Shown in pieces: positions 53,122-62,006 of a stretch of 64,000 bases of DNA (positions are counted from its first letter, which is position 1; the number at the start of each line of letters is the position of its first letter). The translations under genes and the position numbers were made by a program. The notes beneath the pieces were generated by a model that was given only the letters and a program-made list of their open reading frames with translations, had not been told where the DNA came from and ran no database searches. Location of the stretch: the NCBI RefSeq assembly GCF_000745235.1, contig NZ_JQNL01000001.1, forward strand, positions 3,714,001 through 3,778,000. Reading direction: 5' to 3'. The DNA comes from Luteibacter mycovicinus. Lineage in GTDB: Bacteria; Pseudomonadota; Gammaproteobacteria; Xanthomonadales; Rhodanobacteraceae.

Positions 53122-53770
53122 TGTGGAGTCTTTCCGGTTCCGGTGAGTGACGTAAATTTACTGCCGTCCTGGACGAATCGGGAGCTACTCGCTCCGGAAC
53201 ATGCGGCGGAATCGAGCGAATCATAGCTAGACTGCCCATCGTGCCTATTTTCCACAATGGTATTTGCAGGCTGAGGTGGCGGCGTAGTCACCGCAGCCTG
53301 CTTACCGTGAGCAATGGCCGCCTGATCCTGCCCACCAAGCTGGGATCCGACGCCACTGAACGACGAATACGACGCAAACTGCCCCAGCGTGCCCTGGAAA
53401 AATGCTGCGGCCATCGGCGGCGCCATGACAATCAGCGTCGACAACAGAAGGCCTGCGCCTCCTGCTGCAAGGCCACGCTGTTGATACCGTCTGTGCTGCC
53501 GATATTGTCGAACGTCGCGAGGTACTTTAGCGCGCTTACGAGCACGACGGTCAGGAGGTGCGAGTGAGCGCGCGGTGTCTATGCCGCATACCAACTATCT
53601 CCCAATAGTACCTTGGCCTGCTCAAAGAGCAGGCGGATTGATGAGATAGGACCTAAGCCGGCGACGAAGGCCAAGTTGGCCTTATTTAGTAGCAGCGCGT
53701 CGGCTGTGGCAACGTTCTCCATCTGGGCGAGGTCGTCGTATGGACTGGAACGGGCTGGTACGGTCTGCCG
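53118..53770 (-). pseudogene. virB6 3' fragment, copy 3 (longest)
   Basis: The segment 53118-53470 encodes AGLLLSTLIVMAPPMAAAFF, GTLGQFASYSSFSGVGSQLG and GQDQAAIA, nearly identical to VirB6. Homology continues upstream in shifted frames (the virB6 DNA around GTTGATACCGTCTGTGCTGCC and the CCATCTGGGCGAGG block) to about 53770. Several deletions and frameshifts break it. Its C-terminal tail has diverged completely from that of VirB6. Confidence 0.85.
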
Positions 53771-53862
53771 CTTGGTTTACTGCTCGATACGGCGCGCGAG
53801 GTATCTTGGCGGCACTCCATCACGAAAGGCGGAGTGGTATGACCGTGCGTTGAGCGCCCATA

Positions 53863-54369
53863 TCAGTTCACTCGAACGGCATATGTACACACGTTGTACA
53901 GGACGCTGCAGTGACTTCTTCCGCATCGGTTTAGTACCCGAGCGGTCGCCTCAGTAGCGTCGGCGGCGGTGGCGCTGCTAATCACACTGCTGCCCGGTTC
54001 CTGAGCGACCGCTGCGCATTGGTTAACGAAGCTGACGACTATTGTGCAGTGGTCGCTGCTTCCACCAGATTCGACGCATCGCTGCGTCGCAACCTTTACC
54101 GCTTCGCTCTTTGAGGTGCCGTCGATGTCGCCACCAGCAGCTCCATTCATACGATCTATCGCGATAGCTCCCCATCGATCCTCCCAGATAGCTGGCGGCG
54201 CGGGTGGCGCAACAGCTCCGGTCTCGCCCGGTTGACCGTACGGTGATCCGGGGGCACTCGGAGGTACACATCCTGGATTGCCGGCCCCGGGAATTCCCGG
54301 GGCACACTGTCCAAAACTCAGCGGGGAGTAAGCGATCATAAGAATCGCAAATAACCTAAGAGATGTCAT
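53863..54369 (-). CDS. DUF4189 secreted protein, array copy 2
   Basis: The 168-aa protein has a signal peptide (LFAILMIAYSPLSFG) and QCAPGIPGAGNPGCVPPSAPGSPY, then WEDRWGAIAIDRMNGAAGG, HCTIVVSFVNQCAAVAQ and CSVLYNVCTYAVRVN. It is closest to the copy at 56447, sharing AAGG and SFVNQCAA, which suggests that one derives from the other by duplication over several kb. The function is unknown. Confidence 0.8.
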   Translation of the reverse strand: MTSLRLFAILMIAYSPLSFGQCAPGIPGAGNPGCVPPSAPGSPYGQPGETGAVAPPAPPAIWEDRWGAIAIDRMNGAAGGDIDGTSKSEAVKVATQRCVESGGSSDHCTIVVSFVNQCAAVAQEPGSSVISSATAADATEATARVLNRCGRSHCSVLYNVCTYAVRVN

Positions 54370-54404
54370 GAACGGAATGATCCATCACTATTTGGCGAAC
54401 GATA

Positions 54405-54750
54405 TTTAATAGAGTCGGCTTGCGCAACCTGTGAGCTGTTTCCCAGATTATTTCCGACATTCAGATTCTGCGCTGCATTCGCACGATATCCACTGGAGTC
54501 ACCCCCTGCGTCGCCCGAAGTGCGCACAGACGGCATATACCCGGACTCCCGACACCCATCCTACCCTGAGCTATCGCCTGCTGATCCTGCCCCCCCCCCC
54601 CCCGAGCTGGGATCCGACGTTACCGAATGACGAATACGACGCAAACTGCCCCAGCGTGCCCTGGAAGAACGCGGCGGCCATCGGTGGCGGCATGACAAGC
54701 AGTGTCGACAACAAGAGACCGACTCCGCCCTGCTGCAGTAATTCGACGAT
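54405..54750 (-). pseudogene. virB6 3' fragment, copy 4, carrying a C14 homopolymer
   Basis: The stretch 54570-54735 matches virB6 57150-57310 almost base for base, but the run of six C in virB6 (GATCCTGCCCCCCGAGC) is expanded to fourteen C at 54590-54603. The left part corresponds to the VirB6 C-terminal tail with many changes. No long frame survives. Confidence 0.82.
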
Positions 54751-54809
54751 AGTTATCCGACCTGGATCTCAGGCTTTTAGCGTACGGGGTGGGGGACACT
54801 GCACTTGCT
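54742..54809. repeat. 68-bp exact repeat, copy 2
   Basis: Identical to 52159-52226. A third, diverged version surrounds 51158-51222. It marks the boundary between DUF4189 3' end and virB6 fragment. Confidence 0.85.
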
Positions 54810-55292
54810 ATAGATCACGTGGCAAGTCGTTCCTGATTTGCAACCATCCAATGCGCGGCGCTCCGCCCGTTCCTGGGTCGCACCAGTGTTACCGTTTATT
54901 GCACCGCCACCAGCCTCCTGGACCATGGCGGCGCACTGATTATTAAAAGTCGCCAACACTTTACAGTTGCTTCCACCGTTCCTCCGGCACATATCCAGTG
55001 CGATACGTTCTGCTTCGCTCTTCGTATCCCGGTCCTCTACCGTTCCACCTCTGTTTTCTGCGTCCATAGCTATCGCGCCCCAACCGCCAACCCAGTGCAC
55101 GGCAGGCGGGGCGTTAATGCCCGGCGCGTCTCCAGCTTGATGGTAAGGAGAACCCGGTGCTGTTGGAGGCATGCACCCCGGATTGCCGGCGCCAGGAATT
55201 CCGGCGCCGCATTGTGCCCATGCTGCCAGAGGTGAAAGCAGTACGAATAACAGCGCGGCTCGGCAACCGTTCCGCATCATTTCATGTCCCAT
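54777..55292 (-). CDS. DUF4189 secreted protein, array copy 3
   Basis: The 171-aa product has a signal peptide (CRAALLFVLLSPLAAWA), QCGAGIPGAGNPGCMPPTAPGSPY, WVGGWGAIAMDAENRGGTVED, CKVLATFNNQCAAMVQ and CHVIYSKCSVPHPVR. It is the parent or sibling of the internally deleted copy at 52194. The start could also be the second Met (MMRNGCRAA). Confidence 0.8.
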   Translation of the reverse strand: MGHEMMRNGCRAALLFVLLSPLAAWAQCGAGIPGAGNPGCMPPTAPGSPYHQAGDAPGINAPPAVHWVGGWGAIAMDAENRGGTVEDRDTKSEAERIALDMCRRNGGSNCKVLATFNNQCAAMVQEAGGGAINGNTGATQERAERRALDGCKSGTTCHVIYSKCSVPHPVR

Positions 55293-55322
55293 TTGATGTT
55301 TTCTTCCGTTGACCGTTGAGAT

Positions 55323-55601
55323 CTACTGAACGCGGACGGGCAGTGCGCACGGACTGTAAGGAAATCTGCATGTTCGCTCGTCCCCACATTTCGTCACGAC
55401 TCGCGATTCCGCACGAGATCTTGTAGCTGCTGTCGCGCTGCTTAAGATACCCTTGGCTAACTGCGTGATAGCGGCACACTGGCTGTAATACGTGAGTACG
55501 ACCTCGCAATGAGTTCCGCCTTGCTCCTCACATTGTAAAAGCGCCCTCCGGCACAAGATATGCGGGAAGCACACTGCGACCATGCCAACGAGCGTAAGCA
55601 A
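55323..55601 (-). pseudogene. DUF4189 gene fragment lacking its 5' half
   Basis: The frame encodes CEEQGGTHCEVVLTYYSQCAA, then a diverged ITQLAKGILSSATAATRSRAE and CGDERTCRFPYSPCALPVRVQ, the C-terminal half of the domain. The signal peptide and GIPGAGNPGC head are absent. Confidence 0.72.
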
Positions 55602-55730
55602 GATAGACGAGGGTATTTATGAAGTTTTTCTTGCCAGCTCGCGATCCGTCGTGCGGTACCTAGTCGACTCTGATGCGGCCAACTTGTTGCAACCTCTTGA
55701 CGGACGAGGCGCGGCGGACACTGCGAGGCG

Positions 55731-56258
55731 TTAGTCGACTCTCTCAGCGAGGCTGCAGGCACTGTAGACGATTTGGCACGAAGCCGTATCTCCACACTCT
55801 TCCTTGGCAGCAGCCTTGGCGACTTCAAGGGTCGGACCGCTAGCACTTCCCATCACTCCTCCCGTGGATCGCTGAGCGACGGCGGCACATTGATTGCGAT
55901 ACGCGACGGAAATGGCGCAGGCCTGGCCTCGGTTCTCGCGGCATTGGTCCAAAGCCTCACGCTTTGCCTCGGCCTGCGTCTTCATGTCTGTCGATACGCC
56001 GGCACTTCCTGTGCTGGCATCCAGGGCCACGGCGCCCCAGCGTTCTGCCCATCGCGCTGCGGGAGGTGGAGAGCTATACGAGGACGAATTGGCATCTCCC
56101 TGTTGGCCGTAAGGGGAGCCAGGTTGCGTCGGCGGAATGCATCCCGGGTTCCCGGCGCCGGGAATTCCCGGCGCGCACTGCGACCAGACTGCATTGCTAA
56201 AAAATAGTGTGATCGTCAGTAGCAGGATTTTTGTAAGCTTCACTCGACTGCGACTCAC
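55731..56258 (-). CDS. DUF4189 secreted protein, array copy 4
   Basis: The 175-aa protein has a signal peptide (ILLLTITLFFSNAVWS), QCAPGIPGAGNPGCIPPTQPGSPY, WAERWGAVALDASTGSAG, CAISVAYRNQCAAVAQ and CQIVYSACSLAERVD. It shares MGSASGPT and ERV endings with the frameshifted copy at 52637. The function is unknown. Confidence 0.8.
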   Translation of the reverse strand: MSRSRVKLTKILLLTITLFFSNAVWSQCAPGIPGAGNPGCIPPTQPGSPYGQQGDANSSSYSSPPPAARWAERWGAVALDASTGSAGVSTDMKTQAEAKREALDQCRENRGQACAISVAYRNQCAAVAQRSTGGVMGSASGPTLEVAKAAAKEECGDTASCQIVYSACSLAERVD

Positions 56259-56261
56259 CCT

Positions 56262-56400
56262 GTTGGAACTCCTTGAGCAGGTGTACTGCCTGCAAGCGCT
56301 TTATAAAAGCTGGCATTGTCCTCAAGGGTTGCAGGACGACGCTGTTGATGCCGCCGGTGTTGCCGATGCTGGCGAAAGCTCTCGTTCAGTTCACTAGCTC
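56262..56400 (-). pseudogene. virB6 3' fragment, copy 5 (short)
   Basis: GCTGTTGATGCCGCCGGTGTTGCCGATGCTGGCGAA matches the virB6 stretch near 57310-57345 (GINSMA, IGSTD region). The rest is too decayed to align by eye. Confidence 0.55.
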
Positions 56401-56446
56401 TGCCAAGCGTCGGAAAATAAGCCACTACAATTATTAGCAAAGGATC

Positions 56447-56953
56447 TTACTGAACGCGTACAGGATGTGCACATAGCGTAGATGTCACTTCGCAATCTTT
56501 GCTGTTACCGCATTTGCGAAGAGCTCGCGCAGATGCTTCATTAGTATCTGCCGCTGTGGCTGGATAGACCAATCCACCGCTTGTTTTCTGAGCGATTGCG
56601 GCGCACTGGTTAACGAACGACACGGTGACCTCACACTGTGTTCCACCGGAATGTTCGCATCTTTGCATCGCCAGTTGGATAGCATCGTCTTTCGACGCTC
56701 CCTTGTAGGCACCGCCCGCCGCCCCGTTTTGATAGTCAATGGCGATCGCACCCCAACGGTCCTCCCACACTGGAGCAGGACCTGCGTTGGGAGGCGGAAG
56801 ATTCGGATCGCCTGGTTGCGCGTACGGGGAGCCCGGTGCTGTTGGAGGGATGCACCCTGGATTGCCGGCGCCAGGGATTCCGGCGCCGCACTGTGCCCAC
56901 CCAAGCGGTGTGTAAGCGACTGCCAGAAACCACAGTAGGATCTTGGACTTCAT
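56447..56953 (-). CDS. DUF4189 secreted protein, array copy 5 (adjacent to virB6)
   Basis: The 168-aa protein is encoded directly after virB6, 3 bp from its stop. It has a signal peptide (ILLWFLAVAYTPLGWA), QCGAGIPGAGNPGCIPPTAPGSPY, WEDRWGAIAIDYQNGAAGG, CEVTVSFVNQCAAIAQ and CEVTSTLCAHPVRVQ. Its place at the end of the virB operon suggests it is the founding copy of the array and is made together with the secretion channel. Whether it is an accessory or an immunity protein cannot be told. Confidence 0.82.
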   Translation of the reverse strand: MKSKILLWFLAVAYTPLGWAQCGAGIPGAGNPGCIPPTAPGSPYAQPGDPNLPPPNAGPAPVWEDRWGAIAIDYQNGAAGGAYKGASKDDAIQLAMQRCEHSGGTQCEVTVSFVNQCAAIAQKTSGGLVYPATAADTNEASARALRKCGNSKDCEVTSTLCAHPVRVQ

Positions 56954-56956
56954 ACT

Positions 56957-58135
56957 CTAAGCTCGGTTGGAGTTCTGAGTGCCCATCTTCACCGAGTCGG
57001 TGTTCGCAGTGGGGTTCCCGCTCCCAAGCTCTAATGGGCTAACATGGATGTTTCGATTTGAACCGCCTGGATTCCTTGCTACATCCTGGCCACCCATTGG
57101 GGGTGGGGTGTACCCCGAATTCCCCACGCCCATTCTCCCCTGAGCCATCGCCTGCTGATCCTGCCCCCCGAGCTGGGATCCGACGTTACCGAACGACGAA
57201 TACGACGCAAACTGCCCCAGCGTGCCCTGGAAGAATGCGGCGGCCATCGGTGGCGCCATGACAATCAGTGTCGACAACAAGAGACCGACGCCGCCCTGCT
57301 GCAAGGCCATACTGTTGATGCCATCTGTGCTGCCGATGTCGGCGAATGTCGCGAGGTATTTCGCGGCGAAGGCGGCGGTGATGGCTTTCATCATCTTCAT
57401 TGCGATGGCGACCATGACGGACAGAACGGCAAGAGAAAACACCGTACCTATGCCGTATAGCAACCACTTGCTGAACAGTTGCTTGGTCTGCTCGAACAGC
57501 AGGCACATGATAAAAATGGGCCCGAAGCCTATGAAAAGCGCGAGAGCAATCTTGTTCAGCAAGAGCATCGAGCCAGCGATGACGCTGGGGCCGGCGATGC
57601 CGATGCCCGTAAACCAGCGGTTGCGATCCTTGGACGCCTGTTCCTCGTCGTTCTTCCCCGAGTTGCCAGGATCGACGCTGTCAATGATGGCCAGTGCGAC
57701 TTCCATCTGGGCGAGGTTGTCGTCGATGGACTGAAATGGGCTGCTGCTATCGGCTGTAACGTAGCTGGCGATTGTCGACGACATGCCGTCACTGAGTTTC
57801 CAGTAGACCGAGCTCGACGAGTAAGCGGCAGTGGTAGCGATGAAGACGATGAGCGTCGCGCGAAGCGCGTCGCCTACCAGCACCATCATGGGCTGGCGGG
57901 ACTGACCCGTAACGATGCGGAAGCCCTGGAACATGATCCATACGGTAAGCACGACCACGGCGACGAGGCCGATGATGGACGCTGCGCTGGAAAGCAGGCG
58001 CCACTGCATGTAGTCGATCTCATCGCGCAAGAAATTGTTGATCTGCGTGAAGAAGACGAAGTTGGTAGCACCGCCGAGCGGGTCGGCAAGCGCCACGGCC
58101 GACTTACTCACAAGATTTCCCATCATGCCGATCAT
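56957..58135 (-). CDS. virB6: T4SS inner-membrane channel protein VirB6
   Basis: The 392-aa polytopic protein has several hydrophobic segments: SIIGLVAVVVLTVWIMFQGF, ALRATLIVFIATTAAY, IALALFIGFGPIFIMCLLF, AVLSVMVAIAMKM and LLLSTLIVMAPPMAAAFF. It has the VirB6/TrbL layout and a polar C-terminal tail of about 80 residues rich in Gly, Gln and Pro. VirB6 forms part of the inner-membrane pore. At least five fragments of its 3' end are scattered downstream among DUF4189 genes. Confidence 0.93.
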   Translation of the reverse strand: MIGMMGNLVSKSAVALADPLGGATNFVFFTQINNFLRDEIDYMQWRLLSSAASIIGLVAVVVLTVWIMFQGFRIVTGQSRQPMMVLVGDALRATLIVFIATTAAYSSSSVYWKLSDGMSSTIASYVTADSSSPFQSIDDNLAQMEVALAIIDSVDPGNSGKNDEEQASKDRNRWFTGIGIAGPSVIAGSMLLLNKIALALFIGFGPIFIMCLLFEQTKQLFSKWLLYGIGTVFSLAVLSVMVAIAMKMMKAITAAFAAKYLATFADIGSTDGINSMALQQGGVGLLLSTLIVMAPPMAAAFFQGTLGQFASYSSFGNVGSQLGGQDQQAMAQGRMGVGNSGYTPPPMGGQDVARNPGGSNRNIHVSPLELGSGNPTANTDSVKMGTQNSNRA

Positions 58136-58222
58136 GTGAGCGAGTTCCTTTCCGGATGAAGTGTCGCGTCGCGGTGATGCAACGAACAGGTTTGAGTTGC
58201 ACCGATGTGGTGCTGGCGAGTC

Positions 58223-59134
58223 TTATAGGCCATTGGAGTCGCCGATGGACAGCCTCTGCATGCCGCTGGGCGCGGTCGACTTGACGCTCTGCAGCGCGGC
58301 CTGGAGGGCGGCGCCACTGATCAGTCCGCTGATCGCCGGACCGAGATCGATCGTGTCGCCAGTCGGGAGCGAGATGTTCGTCCAGGAGTCGGCCTTCTTG
58401 CCCGTATTCGCGCCCCGTGCCATCAGCGCCTGGGTTTTACGGAGGTACTCGATGTTGGCATCGTATGCATAGTTGACCGTGGCCATCTGTTGCTGGTCGA
58501 GCGAGATCAGGTTGTAGAGGGCCGTGAGCTTGTTGGTGTTGTCCTCGAGCTTGCCGTACTGATTGGCATCGCTCCCCGTAATCTTCGAGCGCTCGAGCAG
58601 GAGCTCGCGGAGCATGTCGTCTCGCTTCTTGTTGGTTTCGTACATCAGAAGCATGTACTTGTACTTCGCGTTCTGGATAGCAACGATCTTGTTACAGGTC
58701 GCCTGCTGCGCATCAGCTACGGCCTTGCAACCCGCGCCGTCGTCCAGCGCCGTGGACGTTGATGCCGGCAGCACCTCATCGGGATCGACCACGCGTGCTC
58801 CCGGTTGGCTGTCCTTGTAGGGCTGGTTGTTTTCACTGTTGCCGATGATCAGCTTCTTGTTGATCGCATCGAGGTTGGCGTTGACGGTGTTGCCGCCGCC
58901 AGCGTTCGTATCACCGATGGCGGTCTTCAGTGCGGTAGTGTCGGTGTTCGTGCCCTTAGTGTTGTCCTTGATGTCGGACAACTTATCATTGGCATCCTTA
59001 TCTCGCACCGACCATGCGTCCTGCGCGTGCACGGAGGGTGTGATCGCACAGGCAAGGAACACGGCCACCACGGCGCCGCAAAAGCGGCGGCCAGGGGCCT
59101 GTGACAGCAGCGAGGCGGAATTGATCGTTGGCAT
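58223..59134 (-). CDS. virB5: VirB5-like minor pilin/adhesin
   Basis: Identified mainly by position between virB4 and virB6 and by its character. The 303-aa product has a signal peptide (GAVVAVFLACAITPSVHAQ), then long helices (CNKIVAIQNAKYKYMLLMYE, NKLTALYNLISLDQQQMATV) and a C-terminal Ala/Leu helix. VirB5 caps the pilus tip. ATG 59134 (MPTINSAS) is preferred because GGAG precedes it; ATG 59146 is also possible. The frame is open to 59260 inside virB4. Confidence 0.8.
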   Translation of the reverse strand: MPTINSASLLSQAPGRRFCGAVVAVFLACAITPSVHAQDAWSVRDKDANDKLSDIKDNTKGTNTDTTALKTAIGDTNAGGGNTVNANLDAINKKLIIGNSENNQPYKDSQPGARVVDPDEVLPASTSTALDDGAGCKAVADAQQATCNKIVAIQNAKYKYMLLMYETNKKRDDMLRELLLERSKITGSDANQYGKLEDNTNKLTALYNLISLDQQQMATVNYAYDANIEYLRKTQALMARGANTGKKADSWTNISLPTGDTIDLGPAISGLISGAALQAALQSVKSTAPSGMQRLSIGDSNGL

Positions 59135-59160
59135 GAGAGTCTCCATCGTCAAAGGGAATG

Positions 59161-61632
59161 TCAGATGGCAGCGCTGCGCGCGGGGCGCGTGGACTGCGGG
59201 CCGGAGGGCCTGGGCTTCTTGCCGCTGCCCTTGCGGTGCTCGTAAAACGATTCGAGCCATTGATCGGGGGTGAGATCGTCGGACGAGATGCCTTCATCAG
59301 CGGCACGCTGCGCGAGAATCTCGTGCATGATCTCGATGTTGTCGGTCGACGCGGAAATGACGGCCAGCGAATCGTCCATGCCGCGCAGATTGAGCTGGCA
59401 GACGGCCGATGCGTGACCCTGCTTGACCAGGAACCGACGCGAACGCTCGTCGAGGCTGACGACCACCTGGTATTCGGCTTCGGTCAGCTTCAGGCCGTTG
59501 ACGTAGTCCTCGCGGCTCGCGTTCGGGTTCGGCAGCAGGATCATCGTTGCGGTCTGTTCGATCAGGGCGGCGGAGATGTCGCTGGCCAGGGCGTCTTCCG
59601 GGCTCTGCGTCGCGAAGATGCCCATGCCGTTCTGTTTACGGATGGTCTTCTGCTTGTTCTTCGCGAACTCTTTCAGGCCGCCCTTGCCGTCGAGGATCTT
59701 CCAGAACTCGTCCATCACGTAAATGAGGCGGCGACCGTCGATCAGCGCTTCGAGACGATGCAACAAGTAATTGATGACCGGCGCGCGAACTTCCGGATTG
59801 TCGATGATGTCGGTGTAGTCGAAGCCGATGATGTTGGACCGGGTGAGGTCGACCGTGTCCTTCGGGTTGTCGAATACCCAGCCCAGCGAGTTGCCAGCCG
59901 TCCACTTGCGCATGCGGATGAATAGGCCGTCGTCGCCGAGGTTAGGCAGGCTCTTCTGGAAGTTGGTCATGTTACGCAGGTGCATCGGGGTGTCGAGCAT
60001 GTTCTCGACTGCCCGGAAGATATCTTCTTCCTCGCGCGAACTGTAGATGCTCTTCGCCGCCAGAACCTTGATCAGATCGGCAAGGAACTGGACGTTTTCT
60101 TCGGTACGCTCGCAATGGAATGGGTTGAAGCCGGTGGGCTTGCCGTTCTCGAGGGCGAGATAGTTGCCGCCACAGGCACGCACGAAAATCTCGGCGCCGC
60201 GGTCCTTGTCGAAGAAAAAGATCGTCGGTGACGGATCGAGCTTCTGCACCTGGCTCAGCAGGAAGTTGATCAGTGCCGTCTTACCCGTACCCGACTTACC
60301 GATCACCATGGTATTGGCGATAGCTTTTTCGCCGAACGAATTCTCGGCGGGATGGGTGGCGTGGAAGTTGAAGTAATACGGCTGGCCATTGGTCGTCTGC
60401 AACGTGGTGACGGCGTCACCCCACGGGTTGTTTTCCTTCTTGCCGGTGGCGAAGTTGTGCAGCGGTGACAGGCCGAGGAAGTTCAGTGAACTGATGTTCG
60501 CCAGCCGGGTGCGGTACTTCCAGTTGCCCGGGAACTGCGCGTAGAAGGCTGCCGTGACGGCCAGGTCTTCCTTCACTGAAACGAAGCCTGCGTTCGACAG
60601 TTCCGCGCGCGTGGCGGCAATCTGCTGCGACAGGGCTTCCTGGGAAGGCGCGTAGATGGTCATCGAGAAGTGGTATTCACCCAGCACGAAATTGCCGGAG
60701 GCCAGTTGGTCCATCGCCTGGTCCATCTCGACGATCTGGCTTACCGCCTTATCGCCGGAGGAGATCATCATGCCCTTGGTGCGTTCGAGTGCCTTCAGCG
60801 CATCCTGGCGTCCCATCGGGCTGAACGAGTGGGTGACGATATATTCGAAGTCAAGGTATTTCAGGCCATTGAGGATGCCAGGGAACGTCCCGTCAACGAA
60901 TTCCTTGATGTTGAGGATGGCGCCGAAATGGTTGATGCCACTGGGTGTGGTCAGAACGAAGTCACCCGTCTTTGCCGAAAAGCGCTGGCGGCTCACCGGC
61001 AGGTAATCCTTCACGGGGGCGCTGAGCACCGGAACGGGCTCGTCGATGCGATTGAGCACGTAGCCGAAGAGCTCCAGCACCTCGGAGAACACGATACCGT
61101 TCGGGGCCTCGTACATACCAAGGCGCGATGGCGCGTAGTCTTTCAGCACAGCCTCGACGTTACCGGCGAGCTCGAGAATGGTGGCGATCGCCTGATTCTG
61201 CTCCGAGAGCAGGCGGGCGGCGTCGCTGGATTTTTCCGCGAAACGCTTGCCCGAGACGACCGGGCGGTAGAGCATCGTAAGGTAGAGCTCATTCTGCATG
61301 AGCTTCTGGGAGGACAGCGCCTCATAGTACGCGTCCGACATGGTCTGATTGAACGCGTGGTTGAACTTGTCCTTCTGCTTCAGACTGCGACGGCGGCGAA
61401 TGTCATGGACCCAGAAAGCCACATTGACGAAGTCCGGCGCGCGCAGGGTCTGCAGCATGCGGTTGAATGTATTGTGGCGGTGCTCGAGGTCCCACTCTTC
61501 GCGACCTACGAACGGCAATCCGGCCAGTCGCCAGACCAGCATGTAATCGCCCCCGGTCGTCTTGAGGACGGTCGGCGAGACGTGGGTGGATAGTGGAATG
61601 TGTTCGCCGATCGGAGCGTCTGGAGTGAACAT
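59161..61632 (-). CDS. virB4: T4SS ATPase VirB4
   Basis: The 823-aa ATPase powers pilus assembly and substrate passage. Walker A GKSGTGKTALINF is near residue 445 and Walker B LIYVMDEFWKIL near 640. The conserved FFDKDRGAEIFVRACGG, ATQSPEDAL and SLDERSRRFLVKQG segments are present. The C-terminal 30 residues are basic and Pro/Ser-rich. The protein is full length. virB3 lies 65 bp upstream. Confidence 0.96.
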   Translation of the reverse strand: MFTPDAPIGEHIPLSTHVSPTVLKTTGGDYMLVWRLAGLPFVGREEWDLEHRHNTFNRMLQTLRAPDFVNVAFWVHDIRRRRSLKQKDKFNHAFNQTMSDAYYEALSSQKLMQNELYLTMLYRPVVSGKRFAEKSSDAARLLSEQNQAIATILELAGNVEAVLKDYAPSRLGMYEAPNGIVFSEVLELFGYVLNRIDEPVPVLSAPVKDYLPVSRQRFSAKTGDFVLTTPSGINHFGAILNIKEFVDGTFPGILNGLKYLDFEYIVTHSFSPMGRQDALKALERTKGMMISSGDKAVSQIVEMDQAMDQLASGNFVLGEYHFSMTIYAPSQEALSQQIAATRAELSNAGFVSVKEDLAVTAAFYAQFPGNWKYRTRLANISSLNFLGLSPLHNFATGKKENNPWGDAVTTLQTTNGQPYYFNFHATHPAENSFGEKAIANTMVIGKSGTGKTALINFLLSQVQKLDPSPTIFFFDKDRGAEIFVRACGGNYLALENGKPTGFNPFHCERTEENVQFLADLIKVLAAKSIYSSREEEDIFRAVENMLDTPMHLRNMTNFQKSLPNLGDDGLFIRMRKWTAGNSLGWVFDNPKDTVDLTRSNIIGFDYTDIIDNPEVRAPVINYLLHRLEALIDGRRLIYVMDEFWKILDGKGGLKEFAKNKQKTIRKQNGMGIFATQSPEDALASDISAALIEQTATMILLPNPNASREDYVNGLKLTEAEYQVVVSLDERSRRFLVKQGHASAVCQLNLRGMDDSLAVISASTDNIEIMHEILAQRAADEGISSDDLTPDQWLESFYEHRKGSGKKPRPSGPQSTRPARSAAI

Positions 61633-61697
61633 GGCTGGTTACCGTAGGGAAACTCGAAAAGGCCCTGGCAGGAAATCTGCCAGGGCGTCTGTGTCGC

Positions 61698-62006
61698 TTA
61701 TCGCTTCGCCTTCCCGGGCTCGCGATAGTTGTTCGGCGTGAACACCCACATGCCGTCGTGCTCCTGCACGTTCCGGATTTTCGTGCGGAACTGCAGGCGC
61801 AGCCCCAGCAGCCGGAAGATCATTTCGTCACGACGCGCCATCTGACGCATGATGAAGACGTTGACCGGAATCAGCAGGAGAAACCACATGTTGAAGTACA
61901 TCGCCATCAGCAGTCCACCGCCCGCACCGACAAAGAACGGCACGTAAGGAACGCCCATGAACATGGGCGGGCGCGTGCAGCCGCGAAAAAGCGCGTTCTT
62001 ATACAC
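61698..62006 (-). CDS. virB3: T4SS inner-membrane protein VirB3
   Basis: The 102-aa protein starts with the VirB3 hallmark LFRGCTRPPMFMGVPYVPF, followed by one hydrophobic hairpin region (FVGAGGGLLMAMYFNMWFLLLIPVNVFI) and a cytoplasmic tail. It overlaps the end of virB2 by 8 bp. VirB3 associates with VirB4 at the inner membrane. Confidence 0.93.
   Translation of the reverse strand: MYKNALFRGCTRPPMFMGVPYVPFFVGAGGGLLMAMYFNMWFLLLIPVNVFIMRQMARRDEMIFRLLGLRLQFRTKIRNVQEHDGMWVFTPNNYREPGKAKR

Noticed and set aside
50551..56450. Insertion sequence or prophage as the cause of the broken genes in this stretch
   Set aside because: No transposase, integrase or terminal inverted repeats were found. The fragments are recognisable as virB6 and DUF4189 pieces.
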